From: Lachnospiraceae bacterium
Lineage (GTDB): Bacteria > Bacillota > Clostridia > Lachnospirales > Lachnospiraceae
Direction of reading: 5' to 3'
Assembly (NCBI GenBank): GCA_017503735.1
Contig: JAFVSN010000017.1
Location: 89,211-153,210 of the forward strand
Length of the DNA stretch: 64,000 nt
Shown: in pieces, positions 50,801 to 58,099 of the stretch
Layout of the letters: each line of letters opens with the position of its first letter
Position numbering within the stretch: position 1 is the first letter of the stretch
The notes under the pieces: model-generated
The model's database searches: none
The model's input: only the letters and a program-made list of their open reading frames with translations
What the model was told of the DNA's origin: nothing
Translations under genes and position numbers: made by a program

Positions 50801-53789
50801 TTGTAATAATCTCAAATCCGTCATCCGCCCAACTTTCCTGCCATTCCGGCGGAACTGCTGCTTTTTGGAACACTTTCATACTGTTTGCCACGGTAAAACG
50901 GTTCCGATACTCCGTATAGTCCTGTACCGCAGCAATTTCTACCGTATATTGGTCCCCGTCAATCTGCGCCGGACTAAAATTAGCAAAATCCGCATCCGTC
51001 AACCGGATTTCCTGTGTTTCACCGTAAATATCACGTCCCAGGGTACTGTTTCTCTGGGAAGCGGAATTTAACCCGGACGCATCGTTTTCCGCACTTAAAA
51101 TCTTAGAGGCCACAAGAGTCGCCGTACTGTTTTCCACGGTCTTGTCTCCGCTATAAATGCGAACCTCGATTTTATCAATGGTACTTGCTTCGTAAGAAGA
51201 AGAGGTTGTATTATTTCCATCCGTTAACCGCATGGAAAATCCCACACTGGCCGTAGGAATCGATGCAAAGGTCGCTTGGAACGAAGCCGGATCCTTTGTC
51301 TGTGCAACAATGGTACCCAACTGGCTGTTAATATACGCTGAACCCGAACCGGAATTTTCCCCAAGGTCTGCATAGCCCCATACGGTGATAATATAATTAT
51401 CGGAGGCACGAAGTCCCGACCAGTCCACCGGAATCTCAAAGGTTCCGTTTCCGTCGGTTCCGGTAAAGGTATACTCACTGATATCATCCACTGCCATCTG
51501 ACCGATTTGACCGCTTCCGCTCTTATAATAAATCACAATCGGATGCTGTCCGTCTACACGAAGTCGAGTATTGTTTGTCTCAATCCGGATGGTTCCCACC
51601 AAACGGTCGTGTCTTGTAAATGCGGTATCTCCCGGAATGCTCGGGTCTGCCGTTGTCTTTGCCGTATACGATACAAGCGGGAATCCCACATTCATCATGG
51701 CAAACGGTGCGGAATAATCTTCGCCGGCAACTTCCACAACCTTTTCGTTGTCATAGAAAACCGCCACAACCCGTACACGATACGTGGTATTCTTCATTTG
51801 CGATGTCACGTCACAAGCCAACACATTGTTACCGGTAATCAACATGGATTTTTCCGGTCCGTTTGTGGTATTCACAGAACCGTCCGTATAACAAGGATAC
51901 AGTTCATAACGGAAGTACTGGACTCCGTTATCCTCATCCTTTAAGCCTTCCAACTGCATGTTAAATACAGCGTTCGCCTTGTCTACTACAACTCTCGGAA
52001 CCCCCAGCTCCGGTAATTGTTTTAACGTGCGATGCTCCTGAACATCAATCTTCTGAAAGGTCTTTACTCCGTCAAACACATCATTAAAGAACACCTGATA
52101 CAACGTATTGGATTTAATCTCTCCGTACTCATTCTTAAACTCAACCAAAGCGGTTCCGTCCGCATCGAAAGATGTAATCGGAACAGATTTGATGATACCG
52201 GTCTCATCCGCAAGCGCAAGACTTACACTCTGCACACCGGAATAACTACTCTTATATACATTGAATGCAAGACTGTCTTCCGTAATATAGTTTTTCACAA
52301 AGGTAAGACCGATTGCATTGGTGGTAAACACTCTCTTTAAAAAGGTTCTTTCATAGGTTCCGTTCTTTACGATATAGTTTGCATTTATCATAAGGCAATA
52401 CTCGGTATTGGCCGCAAGACCATCCACCACAACATCAAACGGAGAACCGTCGGAACTGCTCTTCTTTAACCGACGTACTTCTCTTCCGCTGGCATTGTCA
52501 AGAACCTTTACCGTAATATCTTCTACTCCCGGCATCATAACATTACCATCTGTAATAGAAACAATAAATTTCGCCTCGTTGGAAGAAAGCTCCATATTGC
52601 TTAACGTAAATACCGGAAGCTGGATTTCTTCCTTTTCTCCCCCCGGAACATCGGAACCGTCAATTACCTGATCCCCGCTTAAGCCGTCTTCACCCTGAAG
52701 TCCCTGTGCTCCCGCCATACCGGCTGCACCCGGACGTCCTTGTGCACCGGATGCTCCGCTTGCTCCGTTTGCCCCGGAATTTCCCGGTGTTCCCGGGGTT
52801 CCCGGTGTTCCCGGTGTTCCCTGATTTCCGTTAATTCCGTCTTCTCCGGCGAGTCCTTCCGCTCCCACAAGACCATCCATGCCGCTTACACCGTCCGCTC
52901 CCTGTGCCCCGGTCTTTCCTTTGGTTCCGTCTGTACCCTGCTCGCCGTTAATTCCGTCAGCGCCGTCAATGACTTCAAAGGTCGGAATATGAATCTGTAA
53001 CTGCTGTTCTTTTACCTTGTCTTCCCCTTTCACCGCTTTAATCGGTGCAAGAATATCGATATTGTCATCGGAACCGATTACCATCTGTTCCATGGACATC
53101 AGCACATTTTCTTTTGCAATTACCGTTCTGCTGGCAAGGTCAATCTGAATTCCGTTTTCTACCGTCGCAATACATTCCGAAGATACCGTACGATAGGCAC
53201 CGTTTTCGGAAAGAATTAACAAGATACCTTCGTTATAATATTTTAATTCTACAAATTCCGTAAATTCCAATTCCTGCTTGTCTGCCATCGTAATCACGAT
53301 TTCATCCGAAGCAAGCATATATTTATTTTCACCGATTTTCCAGAGAAAGTCCTTGAAATAAAGAGAATTTCCCTGAGTTTCCAACGCATAAGAGCCACCC
53401 TGGTTTTCCAACGTGGCTTTTGAAGAAAGATTATAATAATTTAACACACCGGTTTCACAATCGTTTAAATCAATCAATACGCCCTGGCTGAGTGCCGATA
53501 CGGAACCGTCATTAAAATGCAGGAAAGAATTGACATCCGTAACAACCTCCATATCGGAAGAATCACGAAAAGTCACCTTGTCCGGATAATGGTATTCCAT
53601 TTTATCGCCTTCTTCAAAGGTATACTTTGCAAAACCTCCTTCAAGGTCTTCTGTCCCGTCAATCATATACCCGCTTCCCCAGAATGCGGTTTTTGACTCA
53701 TTGCTCTTTACAATACCGTAAGTACCGGCTCCTCCCGCAAGCAAAAGAGACGCAATTACCATTACTAAGACGCTTTTTGACTTAAACAT
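47856..53789 (-). CDS. 1977-residue surface protein with collagen-like stalk
   Basis: This is the first gene of the operon. Residues about 5-27 are a membrane or signal segment. Residues 30-270 are a beta-rich module shared with its neighbours (CIATVENGIQIDLAS at 206-220 matches the 405-residue protein). Residues about 276-378 are Gly-X-Y collagen-like sequence (GTPGTPGTPG, GAQGRPGAAGMAGAQG), and the rest is a long series of fibronectin type III-like beta modules. There is no C-terminal anchor or LPXTG; the end is EEATFNYRG. The start has GTGGGG eight bases upstream. It is preceded by a promoter and by a c-di-GMP riboswitch. Function is unknown; a trimeric surface fibre is likely from the collagen segment. 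Confidence 0.8.
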   Translation of the reverse strand: MFKSKSVLVMVIASLLLAGGAGTYGIVKSNESKTAFWGSGYMIDGTEDLEGGFAKYTFEEGDKMEYHYPDKVTFRDSSDMEVVTDVNSFLHFNDGSVSALSQGVLIDLNDCETGVLNYYNLSSKATLENQGGSYALETQGNSLYFKDFLWKIGENKYMLASDEIVITMADKQELEFTEFVELKYYNEGILLILSENGAYRTVSSECIATVENGIQIDLASRTVIAKENVLMSMEQMVIGSDDNIDILAPIKAVKGEDKVKEQQLQIHIPTFEVIDGADGINGEQGTDGTKGKTGAQGADGVSGMDGLVGAEGLAGEDGINGNQGTPGTPGTPGTPGNSGANGASGASGAQGRPGAAGMAGAQGLQGEDGLSGDQVIDGSDVPGGEKEEIQLPVFTLSNMELSSNEAKFIVSITDGNVMMPGVEDITVKVLDNASGREVRRLKKSSSDGSPFDVVVDGLAANTEYCLMINANYIVKNGTYERTFLKRVFTTNAIGLTFVKNYITEDSLAFNVYKSSYSGVQSVSLALADETGIIKSVPITSFDADGTALVEFKNEYGEIKSNTLYQVFFNDVFDGVKTFQKIDVQEHRTLKQLPELGVPRVVVDKANAVFNMQLEGLKDEDNGVQYFRYELYPCYTDGSVNTTNGPEKSMLITGNNVLACDVTSQMKNTTYRVRVVAVFYDNEKVVEVAGEDYSAPFAMMNVGFPLVSYTAKTTADPSIPGDTAFTRHDRLVGTIRIETNNTRLRVDGQHPIVIYYKSGSGQIGQMAVDDISEYTFTGTDGNGTFEIPVDWSGLRASDNYIITVWGYADLGENSGSGSAYINSQLGTIVAQTKDPASFQATFASIPTASVGFSMRLTDGNNTTSSSYEASTIDKIEVRIYSGDKTVENSTATLVASKILSAENDASGLNSASQRNSTLGRDIYGETQEIRLTDADFANFSPAQIDGDQYTVEIAAVQDYTEYRNRFTVANSMKVFQKAAVPPEWQESWADDGFEIITIHNNRESLIGAGQSASLVNPNLPASAVVGIKVTSRYDNSAGLATRFDYYALEVGKNAGVTDAGEFYTNIESKKADMISIDSTTGAKTVPSAVFLFKDISNTGQLSRGHHYYFSGRVYIGEHSDYFPDAYDPSQPVMKSKTVDVPYLSPEFKFLQYSSDGAGSLTYIYWVKAPDTGALDTTFDVVGGTVDDATVNYSAMGTEKGTITITNINNKKDVLVSATVRSYAGETGSVREVIKQAYEYEAGFDNFVYTLENDNATNRLKFTVKAKNNTVSTEPVTRLTAVRVRVWEKNDTSTAKEFLLPLDVATTESATAYLNYSSISDFVGKQIVGEVVALYDTKVSGLKLAEGSGTETLAIQVVPESISTGARYITLDSGHTNVALGDSLAWNSLFSVTKKNDISKAYQDSGYYAVIFDYTSVIDPKYNIGEDKNNLVFLPRMRGTELSGPGVVTTLKQIKEKSLSCLVSEGVTASTFETNISNALPTVDLWLGNSYNIVAEPESATVYWSLAGHGNLLTNGQIRDNKMYLEVYEVQNGARVTIIGANGETSKNGVSYTFEDPAAPGATTLSAEHTEYVFKIEGLSPEKTYAIHFYYLDPNDTLERATKHFPLDYKYSNTDRFYTFATLDSVVLIPVNNTAILRANTYTSKTLEVSFVPSTTSGFQVKYDFVRRTGIDTYEPIMTALELRQKGIIDNTTLITEPTMVNFKFSPGLVTWTDPVTGDPMNFEFGSDEYFLLMTPVSTVDEEIPLGSPVPISLNIPEPNEPFYNVVATPGNDKVKFRIAITDAQKVIYNNTYKVVVKDGNGTVLTAADGIDGLRDSYSSTSTYTITANNLLAGDSIVLEIYAVTDLLNLGTAEELDTSNPNHRVKLVTAQPLGDKSYTLGNMNILSAGANKANLYFSNSVGLGDVGCPITNVIYSVTKLNDSDSKTYTDSFIVKQESDEVKYIELLPKFETGEWYSVYIKFLGSDGKSLEEATFNYRG
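52676..52965 (-). repeat. Collagen-like Gly-X-Y coding repeat
   Basis: About 33 Gly-X-Y triplets, with one block of four Gly-Thr-Pro/Gly-Asn-Ser type units and several Gly-Ala-X, interrupted rarely. This favours a triple helix and thus a trimer. Confidence 0.9.
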
Positions 53790-53892
53790 AAATCTTACCC
53801 CACTTTTCTTGTGTTTATTTTTTCGATATTATCGTTTGTTTTTGAAATTTCAGAACAAAAGGCACAAAAATCATTATAAAAATGCCAACTTT

Positions 53893-53921
53893 ATTATACC
53901 AAATCCATCTGTTTTTTTCAA
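53893..53921 (-). promoter_or_regulatory. Sigma-A promoter proximal to the 29-kb operon
   Basis: On the minus strand TTGAAA (53916-53921) and TATAAT (53893-53898) are separated by 17 bases. It would give a leader of about 95 bases ahead of the 1977-residue gene and would bypass the riboswitch. Confidence 0.7.
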
Positions 53922-53986
53922 TCAATCCTACAAACATTCTTGGATTTGTTACAAGAAAATTGCGGATAATTGAGAACAAAGAGTTC

Positions 53987-54140
53987 CGCTTTTGCATCGC
54001 ATCTATGCGACACCTTCTTCTGCAAAAGCGTGCGCAATCTACACTCCGTTTCGGTCCGTCCAGAGCCAAGGTCCCCCGGACCTTGTGGACCCGCAGCGGA
54101 GCGTTTTTTTGCGCAAAAGGTAATGCGCAATTTCCTTTCG
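53987..54140. other. Structured GC-rich intergenic segment
   Basis: This part of the 523-bp non-coding region holds a 10-bp stem CGCTTTTGCA/TGCAAAAGCG (53987-54030) with an inner TCGCA/TGCGA stem. It also holds a compound stem-loop 54044-54101 (CTCCG/CGGAG closing, inner AAGGTCC/GGACCTT) and several TGCGCA words. On the plus strand the compound stem is followed by GCGTTTTTTT, like an intrinsic terminator, although no plus-strand gene is present. It could be a small RNA on the plus strand, part of the operon leader or a repeat-type insert. I do not recognise a family. Confidence 0.45.
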
Positions 54141-54143
54141 CGC

Positions 54144-54176
54144 AAAAAAAATCCGGTTGCAGAAAAATGCAACCGG
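54144..54176 (-). terminator. Riboswitch-controlled intrinsic terminator
   Basis: On the minus strand a perfect 9-bp stem CCGGTTGCA/TGCAACCGG with a 6-base loop is followed by ATTTTTTTT. The 5' arm is also the 3' strand of the riboswitch P1 helix, so the two folds exclude each other. Confidence 0.92.
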
Positions 54177-54250
54177 ACAATCATAAACAGAATGTTCTGT
54201 TCTTAGACTCCATGTTTTGTGCCCCATCATTTCTGGTGGTTTACCCCGTA
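54164..54250 (-). promoter_or_regulatory. c-di-GMP-I (GEMM-I) riboswitch
   Basis: The minus-strand RNA has the GEMM-I features in order: GGGGTAAACC; a short hairpin capped by a GAAA tetraloop (54230-54233); GGGGCACAAAAC; a GTCTAAG and TATGA pair (54207-54181) that flank a 7-bp stem and form the 11-nucleotide tetraloop receptor; and CCGGTTGC closing P1. By my by-eye alignment to the Vc2 aptamer the ligand-contacting G20, A47 and C92 correspond to G, A and C at 54245, 54218 and 54169. G at position 20 fits c-di-GMP rather than the cGAMP-selective variant. P1 (GTAA-CC with GGTTGC) uses the 5' arm of the downstream terminator, which predicts an ON switch: ligand prevents termination. The downstream genes are the 29-kb operon. 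Confidence 0.85.
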
Positions 54251-54252
54251 AA

Positions 54253-54282
54253 ATTATATCACGACATACTGATGTCTGTCAA
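54253..54282 (-). promoter_or_regulatory. Sigma-A promoter of the riboswitch leader
   Basis: On the minus strand TTGACA (54277-54282) and TATAAT (54253-54258) have an 18-base spacer. Transcription should start near 54246, at the very beginning of the aptamer. Confidence 0.8.
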
Positions 54283-54307
54283 CCGATATCGACCGATTGA
54301 CAGACAT
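54272..54307. promoter_or_regulatory. 11-bp inverted repeat overlapping the -35 box
   Basis: ATGTCTGTCAA and TTGACAGACAT are perfect arms around 14 bases. The inner end of one arm is the -35 box of the riboswitch promoter. It lacks a T tract, so an operator is as likely as a terminator for the upstream NlpC/P60 gene. Confidence 0.5.
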
Positions 54308-54312
54308 TTTAT

Positions 54313-55389
54313 TTAATCATTGATAACACGCGCATACTTATAAACCGTACGATAGTTTACATTAGAAATCTCAACACCGCGACGAGCATGAATCACCTTA
54401 CCGTTTCCGATATAAATCGCCACATGATCCACAACACCGGTCTTCAAGTTATGATAGAACACCAAATCTCCGGCCTTAGCCTCAGAAGCCGATACTTTCT
54501 TGTAGGTTTTTGCCATATCTCTGGAAACACGCGGAGTGGAATATCCGTATTTCTTAAATACCTGCTGTACAAATCCTGAGCAGTCAACACCCTTCGTCAG
54601 ACTGTTTCCTCCCCAAACATACGGAGTGCCCAAAAACTGCATTGCGTAATCAAGAAGATTCGTACGAAGCTGAGAAACATTATCACCGTAACTGCTGCTC
54701 TCTATTGCTTCTTTATACTTGTATTCGATTGTAACAAATTCGGAGCTGACATAAGCCTCTACATCTTTCTCGGCATCACTGTTCCAAATAATCTGAACAA
54801 ACGTCTTTGCCTCCGGATCATTCTTACTGATAACTACTTCTTTTTTTACGGTAAAACTTTCGCCGCCACTAACCTTCGCAATCACATTGTCTACGGTTGT
54901 ATCCGGAGCCGAACGTACATTTAAGGTCCGAATCCCTCTGTTTACCGTTGCTGTTAATGTGCCGAGTTTTTCCGCAAGTTTTTCCGCCTCTTCTCCCATA
55001 ATCAGGTATTCCGTGGAACAATACCCTTTCACCGGACCGGACGAAATCTTTGCCCATCCGTTCTCCACAGATTCTACGATACAGTATGCATTTTTACCGA
55101 GCTTACCGATACGGGCATATTTCGTACCCGGACCCTTTCTGATATTTAACGCATTCGTAACATTTGCAAACGCAATTCCTTTCGGAACCTCCACCGTAGA
55201 AAACAACTCCGTGGAATCGGTTGCGTTCTCTTCTACCGCATTTCCGAAAAATTCATTAGAAATCAAAGAAAAACCGCCCAAAGCGTTTCCGCCTGTAATT
55301 ACGGCAGCCTCTGCTGTTATACCGGTTCCGCAAAGGGAAATCATTACGCCTAGTACCAAAGCAAGCGATACCCCATGTTTCACTTTCAT
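54313..55389 (-). CDS. Secreted SH3b-NlpC/P60 cell wall hydrolase
   Basis: The 358-residue protein has a signal peptide (cleavage probably after the TAEA region near residue 28), two SH3b domains (NALNIRKGPGTKYARIG near 80 and RTLNVRSAPDTTVDNVI near 155) and a C-terminal NlpC/P60 domain. The catalytic cysteine is in GVDCSGFVQQVF, and the histidines are in VVDHVAIYIGNG and VIHARRG. It should cut peptide stems in peptidoglycan. The start at 55389 follows GGAGGT by seven bases. A consensus promoter precedes it. It lies directly upstream of the riboswitch region, so it may help to open the wall for the surface proteins, but it has its own promoter. Confidence 0.92.
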   Translation of the reverse strand: MKVKHGVSLALVLGVMISLCGTGITAEAAVITGGNALGGFSLISNEFFGNAVEENATDSTELFSTVEVPKGIAFANVTNALNIRKGPGTKYARIGKLGKNAYCIVESVENGWAKISSGPVKGYCSTEYLIMGEEAEKLAEKLGTLTATVNRGIRTLNVRSAPDTTVDNVIAKVSGGESFTVKKEVVISKNDPEAKTFVQIIWNSDAEKDVEAYVSSEFVTIEYKYKEAIESSSYGDNVSQLRTNLLDYAMQFLGTPYVWGGNSLTKGVDCSGFVQQVFKKYGYSTPRVSRDMAKTYKKVSASEAKAGDLVFYHNLKTGVVDHVAIYIGNGKVIHARRGVEISNVNYRTVYKYARVIND

Positions 55390-55456
55390 CAAAAGTACCT
55401 CCAATAAGCAATCTCTATAGAAATGTTACATAATTATTAAATTTATTACATGCCTT

Positions 55457-55485
55457 ATTATAGCAAGATTGCTTGTTTTTGTCAA
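55457..55485 (-). promoter_or_regulatory. Consensus sigma-A promoter of the NlpC/P60 gene
   Basis: TTGACA (55480-55485) and TATAAT (55457-55462) on the minus strand with a 17-base spacer, an exact consensus in both boxes. It predicts strong constitutive expression with a leader of about 60 bases. Confidence 0.88.
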
Positions 55486-55519
55486 CATTGTAGTGAATTA
55501 TTTTTTTAAATATATGCAT

Positions 55520-55540
55520 TTTTAGCAAGTTTTGCTAAAA
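55520..55540. terminator. Hairpin after spoIVA, possible weak terminator
   Basis: TTTTAGCAA/TTGCTAAAA, a 9-bp AT-rich stem with a 3-base loop, lies just past the spoIVA stop. T residues occur within and after the stem, but the tract is not continuous. Confidence 0.4.
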
Positions 55541-55547
55541 TTATTTC

Positions 55548-57023
55548 TTAAATTATAAAACAGATGACCCCTCCGTTACTTTCGTTAATAATTTTTTCAA
55601 TCGACTCCTGTAGTTTCGTCTGACATTCTTCATTTATATTTCCGATTTTTGCGTTTACGCCTTCTTCCACCAATTTATCTATGGTCTTTCCGAATATGCT
55701 GGCGGTTCTGAGTCCGTTTTCCCCTTGTTCGCCCTCGCTTGTCATATAAGAAATCAGATCCCTTGCCTGCTCCTCACTTCCTACAATCGGTGCGATTTCC
55801 GTCACGATATCTGCCTGAATCATATGTACCGAAGGCGCTGTCGCCTTGATCTTCACACCGTACTTTCCTCCTTGTTTCATCAGTTCCGGTGTCGATATCC
55901 GAATCTGATTTGCCTCCGGAAGTACAACTCCGTATCCTTTTCCTTCTACTTCTTCACAAGCGATTGCGATTTTTTCATATTCGTTTCTACGTTTTGCCAT
56001 TTCTCCTAACACCTGATAAAAGCGACGTTCTCCGGTCACTTCACATCCGAGTAACTCACTCAGCATCTTAAAATAATATTCTTTTTTCGGCTCCATATGA
56101 TATTCTACGGTTCCGTTTTCCATTTGAATTTTAGTCGGAAGAATCTGCGCAAAATACGTTCCGCCTTGTGTCTCTTTTTGCAGTCTTACATCTCTCATTC
56201 TTCTGTTTTGCAGTAATATTTTTTTCGCATACTCTATCGCTTCTTGTTTTATCTCATGGGTTCGCTCCAGAAAATCTACCCACTTTGGCAGACGAAATGC
56301 AATTTCACTGACCGGAAATGCCGCTAAAAGTTCTTCCAATACATTCACCAATTCCGCTTTTCCGAGTTTGGTACAATCTGTCGGCAATACCGTGACATCG
56401 TATCGTTCCGAAAGGTCTTGTGCCAGTTGCAGGGTTTCCGCCGCCCTCGGTATTGCGGAGTTTAACAATACAATAAACGGTTTTCCGAGACGCTTCAGTT
56501 CATTTACAGTCCGTTCCTCCGGAATCTCATAATTTTCTCTTGTCAATTCTCCGAAACTACCGTCTGCCGTTACCAACACTCCCACCGTAGAATGTTCTTT
56601 AATTACTTTTCCCGTTCCGATTTCCGCAGCCTTCGTAAAAGGGATTTCTACCTCCGACCAAGGCGTTTTTATCATCCGTTCCTTTTCCCCTTCCATATGT
56701 CCTGCGGCACCGTCTACCATATATCCGACGCAATCAATCAGTCGAAGTTTTACATTGGTTCCGTCCGGAAATACAATCTTTGCCGCATCCTTCGGAATAA
56801 ATTTCGGTTCCGTTGTCATAATGGTACGACCCTGGGCCGATTGCGGTAATTCATCCACGGTTCTTGCTTTTTCTGCTTCTTCGGAAATGACCGGAAGTAC
56901 CATTTCATCCATAAAATGTTGAATAAATGTAGACTTTCCTGTTCTTACCGGTCCCACAACTCCTATGTAAATTTCTCCGCCGGTACGAAGCCTCATATCA
57001 TTGTATAAATCAAACGTTTCCAT
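55548..57023 (-). CDS. spoIVA: Stage IV sporulation protein A (spore coat ATPase)
   Basis: SpoIVA is the ATP-hydrolysing cytoskeletal protein that forms the basement layer of the spore coat around the forespore. The 491-residue product has the N-terminal P-loop YIGVVGPVRTGKSTFIQHFM and closely matches the known length of about 492. The far C-terminus ends in the hydrophobic GGVICFII that is needed for localisation. ATG 57023 has AAGGGGGA upstream. A sigma-E-like promoter is visible, as expected for a mother-cell gene. It marks the organism as an endospore former. Confidence 0.95.
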   Translation of the reverse strand: METFDLYNDMRLRTGGEIYIGVVGPVRTGKSTFIQHFMDEMVLPVISEEAEKARTVDELPQSAQGRTIMTTEPKFIPKDAAKIVFPDGTNVKLRLIDCVGYMVDGAAGHMEGEKERMIKTPWSEVEIPFTKAAEIGTGKVIKEHSTVGVLVTADGSFGELTRENYEIPEERTVNELKRLGKPFIVLLNSAIPRAAETLQLAQDLSERYDVTVLPTDCTKLGKAELVNVLEELLAAFPVSEIAFRLPKWVDFLERTHEIKQEAIEYAKKILLQNRRMRDVRLQKETQGGTYFAQILPTKIQMENGTVEYHMEPKKEYYFKMLSELLGCEVTGERRFYQVLGEMAKRRNEYEKIAIACEEVEGKGYGVVLPEANQIRISTPELMKQGGKYGVKIKATAPSVHMIQADIVTEIAPIVGSEEQARDLISYMTSEGEQGENGLRTASIFGKTIDKLVEEGVNAKIGNINEECQTKLQESIEKIINESNGGVICFII

Positions 57024-57070
57024 AAAAAAGTCCCCCTTGGCTCTGCTGTTACAATATATGCCAAGAGGGG
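57024..57070 (-). terminator. Terminator of the der-plsY-gpsA unit, overlapping the spoIVA control region
   Basis: On the minus strand CCCC-T-CTTGGC pairs with GCCAAGGGG across an 18-base loop and is followed by GACTTTTTT. The 3' arm contains the spoIVA ribosome binding site. Confidence 0.6.
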
Positions 57071-57082
57071 ATTCCTTTATTC
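57053..57082 (-). promoter_or_regulatory. Sigma-E-like promoter of spoIVA
   Basis: On the minus strand GAATAAA (57076-57082) precedes CATATATT (57053-57060), close to the mother-cell sigma-E pattern. The predicted start leaves a leader of about 23 bases that begins inside the loop of the gpsA terminator. Confidence 0.5.
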
Positions 57083-58099
57083 CCAATTAAGAGAACTATA
57101 TTCTGTTACTTTTTCACGAACAAGTAAATCCTTCAACGCTTCTTTTGCTTCCTTGTTTTCAAACAGAACCGCATTTACCTGTTCTACAATCGGCATCTCC
57201 ACACCGTACTTATTTGCAAGGGCCAAGGCTGCCTGTGCGGAATTCACACCTTCTACCACCTGTCCGACTTCCTTTTTTGCCTCTTCTAAGGTCTTGCCCT
57301 TGCCGAGAAGAACTCCTGCATTATGATTTCGGCTATGGTTACTGGTACAGGTAACAATCAAATCACCGATCCCGGAAAGTCCCGCAAAGGTCTCGTATCT
57401 GGCTCCCATGGCTTCACCCAATCTTGCGATTTCCACAATTCCACGGGTAATCAAAGCGGCTTTTGTATTATCACCGTAACCGAGACCGTCAATGGCCCCT
57501 GCCGCCAATGCGATTACATTTTTTAAGGAACCTCCGATCTCAATACCCAACACATCCGGACTTGTATATACCCGGAAGTATCTATTCATAAACATATCCT
57601 GAATGTACATTGCGGTCTCTTTCTCCGCCGCGCCTGCCACTACCGTGGTCGGAATATGACGGCTGACCTCCTCCGCATGGCTTGGACCGGATATTACACC
57701 AACCTTTGCCTGCGGAATTTCCTGAGAAATTACATCCGTCATGGTATATAATGTACCGTTTTCAATGCCTTTCGAAGCATTGACAATAACGGTTCCTTCT
57801 TTTATATGAGAAGAAAGTGCTTGAGACACTTCTCTGACAAAAGGAGAAATAACAGTATTTACAACCATATCCGGTTCATTTGTCACAGCCTCTGCCAAAT
57901 CATTGGTCAGCTTCACACTGTCCGGCAATACCGCACCCGGTAAATTTTTAATATGTTTGCGGTCCGCCGCCAACGCACCGGTCTCCGCTTCAAACTTTGA
58001 CCAAAGAGTTACTTCATGACCGTTATTCGCTAATAATATGGTAAGCGCAACACCCCAGGTGCCAGCTCCCAAAACCGTGACTTTCTTCATACCGTCCAC
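57077..58099 (-). CDS. gpsA: Glycerol-3-phosphate dehydrogenase [NAD(P)+]
   Basis: GpsA reduces dihydroxyacetone phosphate to sn-glycerol 3-phosphate, the backbone for phospholipids. The 340-residue protein has the Rossmann motif VLGAGTWGVALTILLANNGH, a substrate-site lysine in EIGGSLKNVIALAAGAIDGL and GDNTKAALITRG. The GTG at 58099 directly follows the plsY stop, with AAGGAGG eight bases before it; the ATG three codons later is an alternative. Adjacency to plsY, which uses its product, is functional. Confidence 0.95.
   Translation of the reverse strand: MDGMKKVTVLGAGTWGVALTILLANNGHEVTLWSKFEAETGALAADRKHIKNLPGAVLPDSVKLTNDLAEAVTNEPDMVVNTVISPFVREVSQALSSHIKEGTVIVNASKGIENGTLYTMTDVISQEIPQAKVGVISGPSHAEEVSRHIPTTVVAGAAEKETAMYIQDMFMNRYFRVYTSPDVLGIEIGGSLKNVIALAAGAIDGLGYGDNTKAALITRGIVEIARLGEAMGARYETFAGLSGIGDLIVTCTSNHSRNHNAGVLLGKGKTLEEAKKEVGQVVEGVNSAQAALALANKYGVEMPIVEQVNAVLFENKEAKEALKDLLVREKVTEYSSLNWE

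Noticed and set aside
54164-54250. cGAMP-selective GEMM variant
   Set aside because: The position aligned with Vc2 G20 is G, not the A that marks the cGAMP-preferring variant.
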